Notes: generated from the letters alone by a model not told the origin. Shown: positions 28,215 through 37,440, counted from the stretch's first letter. The stretch: DNA of 64,000 nt from Larkinella arboricola (GCF_003259745.1 NZ_QLMC01000006.1:67011-131010), one strand, 5' to 3'. A program made the numbers and translations.

Positions 28215-28283
28215 AATAAGGCGTGGTTCAAAGCGACCCGGCTGGAGCGCCAAAACACGATTCAGGAAGTGATTGTGGTTTTA

Positions 28284-28979
28284 TTACGTATACTGGCAGA
28301 AGCTGATCAGCAGAATCAGCCATTTGTCTTTCAGGAATGCCCGAACATGGTGTATGGCCCGGTACATATGCACTTCGACGGTGCGAAGCGAAAGATTGAG
28401 TTCGGTAGCAATTTCCCCATATTTCCGGCCTTCAAACCGGTGCATGACATAGACCGTCCGCTGTTTGAGGGGCATGGCGTCGATGGCTTTCTCGACATCG
28501 TGGTACAGTTCTTCGTACTGGGTAACCGAGTCGGGCTGCTGTTCGGAGGGGAACGAAAGCCCCTGAACCTGTTCCAGCGACGTGCGCTTCATCTCCGCCC
28601 GCACATAATCGAAAGCGCGGTTACGGACGGCGGTAAACAGAAAAGCGCGGTAGGAAGTTGTGACGGTCAGGTAAATCTGCCCGGCATGAAACTCGTAGAA
28701 AATGTCTGACACAATATCCTCGGCAATTTCTTTGGAAGATACGAACCGCACGACGTGGCTGCACAGGGGCTGGTAATAGTGCTGAAACAGGAGCGCAATG
28801 CCCGTTTCCGGATTTTGACCAAATGCCCTGTGAATCAGCCTTTCGGCATCAACCAGCGTTGGCGGACGCTGGAAATCTGCAGGTGCCTGATCTCCGAATG
28901 AAAAAGGATTCCCTTCGTTATTGTTCGTGTCCGGAAGTAACCGTCTAACTTCTCCCATATCAGATGAATGTAAAAACAC
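28284..28979 (-). CDS. ECF RNA polymerase sigma factor (FecI-like)
   Basis: 231 residues. Region 2 is in residues ~60-125 (LFQHYYQPLCSHVVRFV, EDIVSDIFYEF, RAFLFTAVRNRAFDYVR); region 4 in ~165-220 (MPLKQRTVYVMHRFEGRKY then IATELNLSLRTVEVHMYRA). This is the Bacteroidota FecI/RagA-type sigma-70 family 1. Residues 1-50 are longer than usual; Met8 is an alternative start. First gene of the operon and very likely its own activator. The short hydrophobic C-terminal end (KWLILLISFCQY) is unusual but common in this subfamily. Confidence 0.95.
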   Translation of the reverse strand: MFLHSSDMGEVRRLLPDTNNNEGNPFSFGDQAPADFQRPPTLVDAERLIHRAFGQNPETGIALLFQHYYQPLCSHVVRFVSSKEIAEDIVSDIFYEFHAGQIYLTVTTSYRAFLFTAVRNRAFDYVRAEMKRTSLEQVQGLSFPSEQQPDSVTQYEELYHDVEKAIDAMPLKQRTVYVMHRFEGRKYGEIATELNLSLRTVEVHMYRAIHHVRAFLKDKWLILLISFCQYT

Positions 28980-29248
28980 GCTCAGGAAGCAAACTCACCA
29001 AATTGATATACAGAGACGGTTAGACGCGGGAAAAACACTTACTGGATTTTAAAAATATTTTGTCTGTTTAAAGAATAGGAGTTGATTTTATCGGCGAAGC
29101 GGGCTATTGAGTACTTTTTTTTAGCTCCAGGTTCATCAAATCCCTATTCATTCTACTTGAGATGACCTCCAGAAGTACGGTCTGCTGACATTAAAAAAGT
29201 ACGGTTTTGCGGGTTTGTTCTTGGCCGGGAGCGGTGGCGATTCTACGC

Positions 29249-30841
29249 TCACTCTACGCTGGACAGTCGGTCAGGTGTATTACCAGCGGGCAAATACACC
29301 TGAAAGGTCGCTCCTTGTCCCGGCCTGCTATGGGCCACGATGGCACCCCCATGATTGGCCACTACTTTTTGGCAGATGGCCAAACCAATTCCGGTACCGG
29401 CATATTCGTTCCTGCCATGTAGTCGCTGGAAAACCTGAAAGATGCGATCGGTATATTTCTCGTTAAAACCAATGCCGTTATCGCTTACCTCGATGAGATG
29501 ATAGGTGACGCCCTCCCTGAGCGTTTCTACGCTTGCAGGCAACTCATGGGCTTCTACCTGGCGTGCTTTTACGGCAATCACCGGCGTCTGCCCTGGCCGT
29601 CGGAACTTTAAGGCGTTCGAGAGCAGATTGCCAAACAATTGATCCAGTTGCAATTTATCGCCCAACACGGTCGGTAGCGGTTCGACCTCTACCACCGCCC
29701 CGGTTTCGGCCACAACCAGTTCCAGATCTGTCAGATTCTGCTCCACAACCGCCGACAGGGATACCGGTTGGGTAGCGGTCTGTTGGGTTTCAATACGCGA
29801 AAAGGCCAGCAGATCTTTGATGAGCACCGACATACGCCCGGCGGCCAACTGCATCCGCTCCAGATAGTCAACCTCTGGGCCTTGCATCTGCCCGGAGCGG
29901 CTCTTCAGGATATCGCAAAACTGCTGAATCTTGCGGAGGGGTTCCTGCAAATCGTGAGAGGCCACATAGGCAAACTGCTGTAAACTGTCATTGGAGCGTT
30001 TCAATTCCTCAATCTTGCTTTCCAGTTGTAGCTGCAACTGGCGCAAGCGGGTAAAATCGGTAAAGTGAATGACGACCTCTCCCCCCTGCTTCGACGTGCT
30101 CATTAAGTTATACAGATTCAGCCCATCTTTATCGTAGTGAATCTCGAAGGTAAGCGGCTCACCGGTAGTAAAGGTGATAACCGGGTTGGTAAAGCTCTCC
30201 GTTTCAAAATAGCCGGGAAACACTTCGCCCACGCGTTTTCCCTGCAATTGCTCGGGCGTCGTACTGGCGTAGGCGGCATAGGCCTGGTTGGTGAGCTTGA
30301 AGCGAAAGTCAATAATCTGGCCGTTCTCAAAAATAGGTTCCAGGATCTGCAAGGGTTCTTTAAATCCATTGATAACGGTTTGCAGATACCGGTTGACCTC
30401 GGTTAGCTCGACTAGCTGCACCGAGTTGGTGATGTCTTCTACGGTGTGAAGGATAGCAACGACCTCGTTACCGGAATCCAGGATCGGTTTATTGACGGGT
30501 CGCCAGGTACGCCACTGTAGAACACCGGTTTGGGCGTCAGGCCACCCATGCCGCTGATCGGCCATCAGATGCGTCTGTTTGGTCTGTAGCACCTGAGTCA
30601 GCGATTGCAGTAACTGCTGCGCAACGACCTGGTTATGCTCGTGACGAAAGAACACCTCGAAGGCACCGAAGCCCATCAGGGTTTCCCGCTGAAGCCCGGT
30701 AGCAGCCAGGTAGTCGTCGGTTACGGCAGCAATGGTAAACCTTGGCGCATCGGGTAATACCACCAGATGATTGCCGGGCATGGCATTAATCAATAGCGAA
30801 TAAAAGGCGAAGCCATCAGGGCTAGTGGCTGGTGCGGGCAT
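29249..30841 (-). CDS. PAS-domain sensor histidine kinase
   Basis: 530 residues without membrane segments. Two PAS-like domains (about 20-140 and 150-265), a coiled coil (270-290), HisKA with YVASHDLQEPLRKI (His296), and HATPase with N box FGNLLSNALKFRRPG, G1 VSDNGIGFNE and G2 GTGIGLAIC. The SHDLQEPLRK motif is that of the phytochrome-like family of kinases, whose usual partner is a single-domain response regulator such as the one encoded divergently at 31181. The first PAS domain has no cofactor-binding residues that I can recognise. Confidence 0.94.
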   Translation of the reverse strand: MPAPATSPDGFAFYSLLINAMPGNHLVVLPDAPRFTIAAVTDDYLAATGLQRETLMGFGAFEVFFRHEHNQVVAQQLLQSLTQVLQTKQTHLMADQRHGWPDAQTGVLQWRTWRPVNKPILDSGNEVVAILHTVEDITNSVQLVELTEVNRYLQTVINGFKEPLQILEPIFENGQIIDFRFKLTNQAYAAYASTTPEQLQGKRVGEVFPGYFETESFTNPVITFTTGEPLTFEIHYDKDGLNLYNLMSTSKQGGEVVIHFTDFTRLRQLQLQLESKIEELKRSNDSLQQFAYVASHDLQEPLRKIQQFCDILKSRSGQMQGPEVDYLERMQLAAGRMSVLIKDLLAFSRIETQQTATQPVSLSAVVEQNLTDLELVVAETGAVVEVEPLPTVLGDKLQLDQLFGNLLSNALKFRRPGQTPVIAVKARQVEAHELPASVETLREGVTYHLIEVSDNGIGFNEKYTDRIFQVFQRLHGRNEYAGTGIGLAICQKVVANHGGAIVAHSRPGQGATFQVYLPAGNTPDRLSSVE

Positions 30842-31180
30842 TCCTTAAGGTTCTTCCTGATTGGAGATTTAATCGTCATAATGAGTGGCCCGTATTGACA
30901 CCAACTGCGGCACGGCACCCCACCATCGTGGTCAAAATTAAGAACAAGATAGATATTATGTGGTAAGATTTAAAATAAGACTACTCCAGGAAACATGCAG
31001 GACGTTAGATTGATGAAACCGGCCCCGGGCTGAACAGCAGGCTCATCGGGTCCTTATTCTCCTGATTGTGATGCTGGATATACTTGCTGAAGTGCTGTTG
31101 AATGTTTATACAAAAAATAAACCCATTGTATGCTCGGAAAGTTATCTTTCCGAGTGACTTACTTTATTAATCAAACAAAC
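30842..31180. other. divergent intergenic region, kinase / response regulator
   Basis: 340 bp between two divergent signalling genes. A perfect 9-bp inverted repeat CTCGGAAAG/CTTTCCGAG with a four-base loop lies at 31133-31154, 26 bp before the response regulator start, as an operator or 5'-leader hairpin. Confidence 0.5.
31133..31154 (+). promoter_or_regulatory. inverted repeat before the response regulator gene
   Basis: CTCGGAAAG, TTAT, CTTTCCGAG. The dyad is perfect and placed in the likely 5' leader. Either protein binding or RNA folding could be its use. Confidence 0.4.
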
Positions 31181-31612
31181 ATGGCACCAATCACAGATGG
31201 ACCCATTGTCTACGTTGACGATGACGAGGATGACCATTTCTTTTTGAAAAAAGCCATTGCTGAACTTGGACTTCCTAATGAGCTCAGGACGTTTCGGGAT
31301 GGACAGCCGGTGCTAGATTACCTGCTGACAACTCATGAAAAACCACTTATTATTCTGTGCGACATCAATATGCATAGAATGAACGGGCTGGAATTACGTC
31401 GTCAGATTGATGCTAATGAATATTTAAAGCAAAAATCCATTCCCTTCATCTTTTTCACGACGGGCGCTGGTCCGGAACAGGTCCTGGAAGCTTATAAGGG
31501 CAACATTCAGGGCTTTCATACCAAAGCCAGTACATACCTTCAGCTTAAGCAGCAAATCCATTTAATTATTTCATACTGGCAGGCCTGTCTACATCCCAAT
31601 AGTTTTCAGTAA
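31181..31612 (+). CDS. single-domain response regulator (Rcp1-like)
   Basis: 143 residues from MAPITDGPIVYVDDDEDD; the 17 residues before it in the same frame are not conserved. It is a lone receiver domain: acidic pocket DDDEDD (13-18), phosphoacceptor Asp61 in LCDINMHRMNG, FFTTGAG with the switch Thr, and Lys in HTKAS. No output domain, as in Rcp1 and related partners of bacteriophytochrome-type kinases, which fits the divergent kinase with SHDLQEPLRK motif. It may act by protein-protein interaction. Confidence 0.93.
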   Translation: MAPITDGPIVYVDDDEDDHFFLKKAIAELGLPNELRTFRDGQPVLDYLLTTHEKPLIILCDINMHRMNGLELRRQIDANEYLKQKSIPFIFFTTGAGPEQVLEAYKGNIQGFHTKASTYLQLKQQIHLIISYWQACLHPNSFQ

Positions 31613-31738
31613 CGGATGCAGGCTGTCATATTTATGCGGTTTGCCTTAACCCTATACCCATACGAATGGATAAGATATCCGTTTAGCCTACAAGAAGAAC
31701 AACCAGCATGAGCAGGCTGAATACCCTAATCACAAAAA

Positions 31739-32671
31739 TTATCTCATTGATTTAACCGTCACTTCATACACCAGGGGAGCATAAGGGGTGACAATGTAGT
31801 TGGTCTGGTCATTGATGCCCTGAGCACCATAGCCAAGCGAGGAAGGAAAGATAAATAAAGCCTTGTCCCCCACATTTAGTGCGGTGAGCCCTGTGACTAA
31901 ACCGGCGACATCGGTTGGTGGAGTAGCGCCCATTCTAATTTCTTTAGTGTCCTGTTTAGCAAAAGGGGCACTTCCCCGCAAGGTGGTAGCCGTGTAGGCA
32001 ACCGTGACCGTTTTATCCTCCGTGACTTTAGGCCCCGTACCCTGAGAAAGCCGGTACACCCAGACACTATCTCCCGTGTTTTCAACGAATGGTTTGAACG
32101 TTGGAATACCTAGCTTTTTACGGGTTACATACTCCTGAATCTGCTCCGCTTCGGTCCGTGAGCGTATTAGCGCCACATCGAACACGACGGGAACGTTGGC
32201 GGGTATGGTATCTTTTTTACCCTGCCCAAAAGCCCGGGCAGAAGGCATAAAGAACATAGCCCGTTGCCCTTCCTGCATCAACAGAAGCCCTTCTTCGAGT
32301 CCTGGAACAACCATACCACGCAAAAAAGGAATAAAGGTTGACCGCGTTTGTTTGGTACTATCCAACAGAATCGCTTTCGTGCCAGCGATGTACGACAAGG
32401 CAAATGTAAACTCAAGCTCTTCGTTATATTGTGGTTTTTTGTTGCGCGTAGAGGTTGTGTCCGTAAACAAATAATATAAACCCGTAGTTGTAGGCGTTAC
32501 TCTGTTTAACAACTTATTGGCATTCAGGTAATCTCTGATTTGCTGATCATTTTCCCGGGCGACTTCCGGGCTGGGGTCAATGAAGTTATTCTTGTTGCAG
32601 GCGCTAAGGCTGACGACCAACAGTAGGGCCATCATTATACCTGCTCTGAGTTGTCTCAATTCTGTATTCAT
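31739..32671 (-). CDS. FKBP-type peptidyl-prolyl isomerase lipoprotein, two domains
   Basis: 310 residues from MNTELRQLRAGIMM. A lipoprotein signal ends LSLSAC (modification Cys at about 25). Two FKBP-like domains follow: the first (about 75-175) with FLRGMVVPGLEEGLLLMQEG and MFFMPSARAFG, the second (about 210-310) with VAGLVTGLTALNVGDKALF and FIFPSSLGYG. Both keep the core of the FKBP fold; the active-site aromatic residues are less certain in the first. It should speed proline isomerisation of proteins in the periplasm or at the outer membrane. It is a single gene on the minus strand. Confidence 0.9.
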   Translation of the reverse strand: MNTELRQLRAGIMMALLLVVSLSACNKNNFIDPSPEVARENDQQIRDYLNANKLLNRVTPTTTGLYYLFTDTTSTRNKKPQYNEELEFTFALSYIAGTKAILLDSTKQTRSTFIPFLRGMVVPGLEEGLLLMQEGQRAMFFMPSARAFGQGKKDTIPANVPVVFDVALIRSRTEAEQIQEYVTRKKLGIPTFKPFVENTGDSVWVYRLSQGTGPKVTEDKTVTVAYTATTLRGSAPFAKQDTKEIRMGATPPTDVAGLVTGLTALNVGDKALFIFPSSLGYGAQGINDQTNYIVTPYAPLVYEVTVKSMR

Positions 32672-32692
32672 GATACGTAGATAATACGACAA

Positions 32693-33126
32693 AGTTACCT
32701 AAATTCAAGGAGCCCAGCTGCTGATAAACCGTTGTAAACCGTCAAAAAATTATGGTATCATTCGATTTTCTCACTTCGCCAACACCTTAAACCGTTCTGT
32801 AGCTTCAGGTATAGGCAATGAAGCAACCTCACTATTCAAACATATCCGATAGACATTTTCTTACAGGTTGTGGTTGGTCTGCTAAAACAAATGGGTCAGG
32901 CCAGTGAGCCGTTGGATTTTTTAGCAAGTCTATAAAGTCACCGGCCTGATACGGTTTGGACCCTGGACCAATTCTGGTTAAATCCTGAGCAAACGGGGCC
33001 CTTTTTCTTTCTGCTCAGGATTTAACCAGTTTGGTCGAACGGGAATGACAGAATCTTTCCTAGCCGTATAAAAATCCAAAAAATTATATTTTATTTACCT
33101 ATAGTTATAGGATAGTGGGAAAAGAT
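32693..33126. other. divergent intergenic region with a long inverted repeat
   Basis: 430 bp between the FKBP gene and a kinase gene that diverge. Its main feature is the 18-bp inverted repeat at 32974-33029. No frame with coding signs was seen. Confidence 0.5.
32974..33029. repeat. 18-bp perfect inverted repeat between divergent genes
   Basis: CTGGTTAAATCCTGAGCA (32974-32991) pairs perfectly with 33012-33029 around a 20-base loop rich in pyrimidine. With one bulge the pairing extends by GACCAA (32966-32971) and TTGGTC (33030-33036 region). Neither flanking gene ends here, so it is not a gene terminator. A small RNA, a regulatory structure or a short mobile remnant are all possible. Confidence 0.6.
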
Positions 33127-34743
33127 ATGCCATTGAAATTGTCTCCTCAGCAACAAAACCAGATACATGACCGCTTACTGGAGTTGTATGCCCCCGAATA
33201 TGTTTACTTTTTACTTGATCCACTCGGCTTGATCCAAAGCTGGAATCAGGCTGCTCACCGACTTCTGGGGTACTCCCCTCAACAAGCCAGAGAACATCCT
33301 TTTTCCTTGCTTTATCCACCGGGCGAAGTAATCCCTACGAAGCTTGAGCAGGCCCTTGCGCTGGATTATTTTACTGAACAGACCTGGCTTCTACGCCCGG
33401 ATCAAAGCCGTTTCTGGGCACGGGTTACTCTGACTGCGGTGTATACCGGTGAGGGGCAGCTGGCCGGGTTTGCGGTGTTGATCAAGGATCTGACCGAGCA
33501 AAAACAGTTTGAAGAGGCACGGCAGGCGTATCAGCAGTACGCAAACCAGCAGAACCAGCTATTGGCCGCGATTGTGGAAAAATCACCGGCGGGCATCGCC
33601 TTGTTTGAACCCATTCTGAATATGGAGGGCCAGCCCATTGATTTTACCTACAAGTTGATCAATCAGGCCAATGCGGCTACGCTGGGCCTGACCATCGAAC
33701 AGCATTTCAATCAAACCCTTTTAACGTTATTTCCTCAGGTAAAAGGAAACATCTTCTGGATGAAGCTGGTAGGTTGCTATCAAACCGGCCAGCCCCAGCA
33801 GCTGACCGGCCACTTTAAGGCCCTGGGCTTTGACATGTGGATTGACGGCAAGTTTGATAAAGTAGGCAGCGATGTGCTATGGACCTGTCTGGATATCAGC
33901 CAACTCAAGAAGGCTCAGATAGAATTGGAAAACCAGCTGAACCACCTTCAGGCGGTTAAATACCGATTAGATACCGATTTGGGCCGTCTACAGTTGGCCG
34001 AAAAAGAGGTAGTTCGCGCTTTGGAACGGGAGCGGGAAATGAACACGCTCAAGACCGAATTTGTCAAGCTGGTGTCCCACCAGTTTCGCAACCCCATGGC
34101 CAGCATCACTCTGAAAGCCGAGGCCCTTAAACGGTTTAGCGAACGGAGTAGTGATCGGGCTTTTGCTCAAAAGGTGGCCGAATACTGTGAGCAGGTCGGG
34201 CGCGACATTCACCGGCTGGATAAACTCATCACCGAAGTTTTGTTTAACGAACGTTTGCAGGCCGGTCAGCTGGAGGTTCGTCGGCAACGGTTAAATCTGG
34301 TGGCCTTTTGCCAGCATCTGATCCAGCAGCAGCAGGTGGAGAATGAGACTTATCAACGCGTCGTTTTTTCGAGTGAACAGTCAACGGCCCTGCTGTGGAC
34401 GGATCCTATTTTACTCGAGCAGGTACTGGACAACCTCATCAGCAACGCGCTGAAGTATTCGGGCGGCTCTGAAACTCCCGTCGAGGTATCGCTTACCCAG
34501 GCCCCCCGGGAGTATGTGCTCATGGTGAAGGACTATGGCATTGGCATTCCTGCCGATGCGGTTGAGCATGTGTGCAAAAGCTTTTATCGGGCCTGGAACG
34601 TGACGGAATACCCCGGTACGGGTTTAGGTCTGTCACTGTCGCACCGCATCGTGGAGTTGCTGGGCGGCAGCCTGGCTATTGAAAGTCAGCAAAACCAGTA
34701 TACACTTTGTACAGTCCGACTGCCCAGACAGGAAGTGTCATGA
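33127..34743 (+). CDS. PAS-domain sensor histidine kinase
   Basis: 538 residues from ATG 33127 (a GTG four codons earlier is possible). Soluble. First PAS domain (about 25-125; YVYFLLDPLGLIQSWNQAA), second PAS-like domain (145-265), coiled coil (260-315), HisKA with KLVSHQFRNPMASI (His318 in this numbering), HATPase with N box LDNLISNALKYSGG, G1 VKDYGIGIP and G2 GTGLGLSLS. It differs from the other two kinases in its H-box, so it is not a recent copy. The output partner is unknown. Confidence 0.94.
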   Translation: MPLKLSPQQQNQIHDRLLELYAPEYVYFLLDPLGLIQSWNQAAHRLLGYSPQQAREHPFSLLYPPGEVIPTKLEQALALDYFTEQTWLLRPDQSRFWARVTLTAVYTGEGQLAGFAVLIKDLTEQKQFEEARQAYQQYANQQNQLLAAIVEKSPAGIALFEPILNMEGQPIDFTYKLINQANAATLGLTIEQHFNQTLLTLFPQVKGNIFWMKLVGCYQTGQPQQLTGHFKALGFDMWIDGKFDKVGSDVLWTCLDISQLKKAQIELENQLNHLQAVKYRLDTDLGRLQLAEKEVVRALEREREMNTLKTEFVKLVSHQFRNPMASITLKAEALKRFSERSSDRAFAQKVAEYCEQVGRDIHRLDKLITEVLFNERLQAGQLEVRRQRLNLVAFCQHLIQQQQVENETYQRVVFSSEQSTALLWTDPILLEQVLDNLISNALKYSGGSETPVEVSLTQAPREYVLMVKDYGIGIPADAVEHVCKSFYRAWNVTEYPGTGLGLSLSHRIVELLGGSLAIESQQNQYTLCTVRLPRQEVS

Positions 34744-34896
34744 CGCGGGAGACTCCTGAAAAGCGGACTCGTTCCGGCACGAGCGAAGGCAGCAGTCAAG
34801 CCCCGGCGGGCTGATTAAAACCCAACCCATACCCTAGATTTAACAGCATTGAACCGGTTTTTATCGTATATTCCATAAATCATACTTATCTCGCTA

Positions 34897-35613
34897 ATGA
34901 AAAACAGCACTTTTCTGGCCATTGCAATGGCCACATTGGTCTCCATCGCTGCCACCGCCCAAACCGTAGAAGAGATTGTTAGTAAACACGTTACGGCCCT
35001 GGGCGGCAAGGACAAGCTAAATGGGGTAAAGACCCTCTACACCGAACGGTCGCTTTCGGTTCAGGGCATGGACATTCCGAATAAAACAACTATGGTGGTT
35101 GGCAAAGCACTGCGCACGGAATCGTCGGTGATGGGCAACGCCATGATTCAGGTTATCGATGGCTCAACCGGCTGGATGATCCGCCCGGCGATGATGGGTG
35201 GCTCAGGGAATCCGGAAGATATGCCGGCTGAAATGGTCAAACAGCAACTGGGCCAGCTTGATCCTTTTGGTCCGCTGGTTAATTACCAGGAAAAAGGTAA
35301 TAAGGTTGAACTGGTGGGAAAAGAGAAAGTGGAAGGCAAAGACTCCTACCATCTAAAGATTACGACCAAAGAGGGGCTGGTCATGGAGGAATACCTGGAC
35401 TCTAACACCTATTTACTGAATAAACTTAAAGTTAATATGAACGGTCAGCAAGGCGAGATGATCTTCTCGGATTATAAAGAGGTAGAAGGCATCCCATTTG
35501 CCAATACCACTCACATGACCAGTGAACAGGCTGGAAACCTCGTTTTTACCACCAATAAAGTCACGATCAACGGCCCGGTCGATGAGGCCATCTTTAAAAA
35601 ACCGGCTAAATGA
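34897..35613 (+). CDS. exported outer membrane lipoprotein-sorting-like protein (LolA-fold type)
   Basis: 238 residues, signal peptide ending ATAQ (residue ~22). The mature start TVEEIVSKHVTALGGKDKL is typical of a large Bacteroidota group annotated as outer membrane lipoprotein-sorting protein with a LolA/LppX-like half-barrel, where strands follow such as TTMVVGKALRTES, KVELVGKEKVEGKDSYHL and EEYLDSNTYLLNKL. It probably binds a lipid or hydrophobic ligand in the periplasm. It is a single gene followed by a strong terminator at 35734. Confidence 0.82.
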   Translation: MKNSTFLAIAMATLVSIAATAQTVEEIVSKHVTALGGKDKLNGVKTLYTERSLSVQGMDIPNKTTMVVGKALRTESSVMGNAMIQVIDGSTGWMIRPAMMGGSGNPEDMPAEMVKQQLGQLDPFGPLVNYQEKGNKVELVGKEKVEGKDSYHLKITTKEGLVMEEYLDSNTYLLNKLKVNMNGQQGEMIFSDYKEVEGIPFANTTHMTSEQAGNLVFTTNKVTINGPVDEAIFKKPAK

Positions 35614-35733
35614 TTTTTTAAAACCAGAAATACAGCAGGAGCCGTGGGTCAGCAGACAGCAGTAAATAGCTGACCTCCAAGCCCTACCGGAGTTCCGTAG
35701 CTGGTAAAATGCTTAAAACCATATTGATAAAAG

Positions 35734-35775
35734 CCAAAACAAAACCCAGCAACCATTTGCTGGGTTTTGTTTTGG
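35734..35775. terminator. strong bidirectional Rho-independent terminator
   Basis: Perfect 19-bp arms (35734-35752 and 35757-35775) with a four-base loop; the outer part is A-rich on one side and T-rich on the other, so it can end transcripts from both directions: the LolA-like gene on plus and the GAF gene on minus (stop 35889). Confidence 0.85.
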
Positions 35776-35888
35776 CCGGTATTTCACCGTTGTCTCAAAA
35801 TGGCGCGTGTTGCATAATCGTCCGGTTTTAAAGCCTAAGGACGGTTACAAGTTGATAGCAATACGACGGACTACGGTATTGGCAGGCT

Positions 35889-36425
35889 TCAGTCAGTGGC
35901 CACATAAGCCGCGATGACCGGTTGCAAACAAGGCAGGATGGCCTCAATCTGCTCCTTTTCCTCCTCAGTCCAGTGCCGGGGACTGCCAAACATACATGGC
36001 TGCAAAATCCCCCAAAGGTGACCCTGCCGCTGGATATGCCCGTGAATCAACGCCCGGTGACCGAACGTTTCGCGTTCAAACTGCCGGTTGAGCACCTGAG
36101 GGTCGGCCCTGTCAACATCATCCACGTAGACCGACGGCTTCATGGCCAGTGCTGCCCGAATCAGCGGATCTTCTTTGGGTAACTCCTCCGTATCAGGCTG
36201 CCAGTGAGGCTGAATCGTATTTTTGTCGGGGATTCCTTCGTGTTTCCGCCAGCAGAAAGCGGTTCGTCCCCGCGCCTGCTCGGGCTGGCGCACATAGAGG
36301 AAGCATCGATCCGCATTCAGGGCCTTTCCGACGGTTTGTACCACCTGATTTAGCGTATGATTCGGGGAGGCACCTGCTATAATGATCGTTTTAATAGTGT
36401 CCGATAACGCGTCTAAAGGTATCAT
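35889..36425 (-). CDS. stand-alone GAF domain protein
   Basis: 178 residues comprising one GAF domain: NQVVQTVGKALNADRCFLYVR at the start, AALAMKPSVYVDDV in the middle, and RALIHGHIQRQGHLWGILQP near the end, which is the pattern of GAF domains in phytochrome-like kinases. No kinase or cyclase part is attached, and there is no free Cys in the chromophore position that I can identify with certainty. It might bind a ligand and act on one of the nearby kinases, or be what is left of a longer sensor gene. Confidence 0.82.
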   Translation of the reverse strand: MIPLDALSDTIKTIIIAGASPNHTLNQVVQTVGKALNADRCFLYVRQPEQARGRTAFCWRKHEGIPDKNTIQPHWQPDTEELPKEDPLIRAALAMKPSVYVDDVDRADPQVLNRQFERETFGHRALIHGHIQRQGHLWGILQPCMFGSPRHWTEEEKEQIEAILPCLQPVIAAYVATD

Positions 36426-36846
36426 GAGTGCTTAACCGCAGGCTTCCGTTTTAGTTTACTCATCGCTTTATCCTCTCGCCTTTCACGGTAGCGTAGTGTG
36501 TACATCAGGCCCGGGTAATGATTACCAGCAATACTGCACTAAGTTTCTAAAAACAAACCCCTTGCTTTCAAATCATTTCTCCAACAAATCAAGTTAATGA
36601 AAGAAGGATTCATCGCTTTACTGCCGAAACTTTATGATGACCGCCCCGCCTATGTCTACAGCAAACGGTCTGTCAAGGCCGACTCAGAAGCAACAGCGAA
36701 CGGTATAGTAAGTATATAAGCTCAACCGGAGTGAATGACAATAGGTGGTATTATCCTTTTCATTACATGAATTAAATACCGAAAACCAGTGGCCTTTTTA
36801 TACCGCAGTAAACAACCTGATTATTCACATTAATTTTTAAGAAACA
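36426..36846. other. divergent upstream region of GAF and cold-shock genes
   Basis: 420 bp. A 40-codon frame from ATG 36597 to TAA 36719 has ordinary codon use but no recognised family, and I leave it uncalled. The last 100 bp are AT-rich and probably hold the 5' leader of the cold-shock gene. Confidence 0.4.
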
Positions 36847-37062
36847 ATGGCAACTGGAACCGTTAAGTTTTTCAATAGAAAGAAGGGATTTGGCTTTATT
36901 GTCCCCTCCGATTTGAGCCCTGACCTCTTTGTTCATATCTCGGATTGCCTGGATTCGCTGGTAGAACAGGACAAAGTAACGTATGAAGTTGAGCTGGGGC
37001 TGAAAGGTTTATATGCCAAAAACGTAAAGCAAATTCGAGACCCGATGTCCGCGGCTTCCTAA
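36847..37062 (+). CDS. cold-shock domain protein
   Basis: 71 residues. RNP1 KGFGFIV and RNP2 DLFVHIS are present in a single OB fold. The body is somewhat divergent (SDLSPDL before RNP2; DCLDSLVEQDKVTYEVE after) and ends in a polar tail. It should bind RNA. A second cold-shock gene lies 157 bp downstream in the same direction. Confidence 0.95.
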   Translation: MATGTVKFFNRKKGFGFIVPSDLSPDLFVHISDCLDSLVEQDKVTYEVELGLKGLYAKNVKQIRDPMSAAS

Positions 37063-37219
37063 TAAACCGTTCAATTTTCTGACCGAGTACTGATATACAA
37101 GTATAGATGCACGGAAGTCACTCCAATAACCGCACCTTCTATTTTAGAATAAAGTTTAAATAGATAGGAAATGCTATTTATTAACCATACATTTACTCAA
37201 TTATTAATCTAATCAGATA

Positions 37220-37411
37220 ATGCAAACAGGAACTGTTAAATTTTTTAATGAGCTCAAGGGATTTGGGTTTATTAGCCCCGATGGCTCAGAACAGGATATA
37301 TTTGTTCATACCTCCGGCCTTATTGATACTATTCGCCAAAACGATCAGGTTAAGTTTGAACTTGTGGAAGGAAAAAAAGGTTTAAACGCGGTTAATGTGG
37401 AGATCGTATAG
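37220..37411 (+). CDS. cold-shock domain protein
   Basis: 63 residues, very close in pattern to the protein at 2794 (TGTVKFFNE, KGFGFI, DIFVHTSGLID, GKKGLNAVNVE). RNP1 and RNP2 are intact. It is followed 29 bp later by a clear terminator, so the two tandem genes form a unit or are each transcribed from their own AT-rich leader. Confidence 0.96.
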   Translation: MQTGTVKFFNELKGFGFISPDGSEQDIFVHTSGLIDTIRQNDQVKFELVEGKKGLNAVNVEIV

Positions 37412-37440
37412 CCATAAATAAACCAGTCTTTTATACCCGA

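Noticed and set aside
16831-28979. Classical polysaccharide utilisation locus with glycoside hydrolases
   Set aside because: No glycoside hydrolase or lyase family was seen in the operon, so I describe it as a SusCD uptake system with other enzymes.
36597-36719. 40-codon frame from ATG before the cold-shock genes
   Set aside because: Codon use is ordinary but the peptide is too short to judge and matches no family I know.
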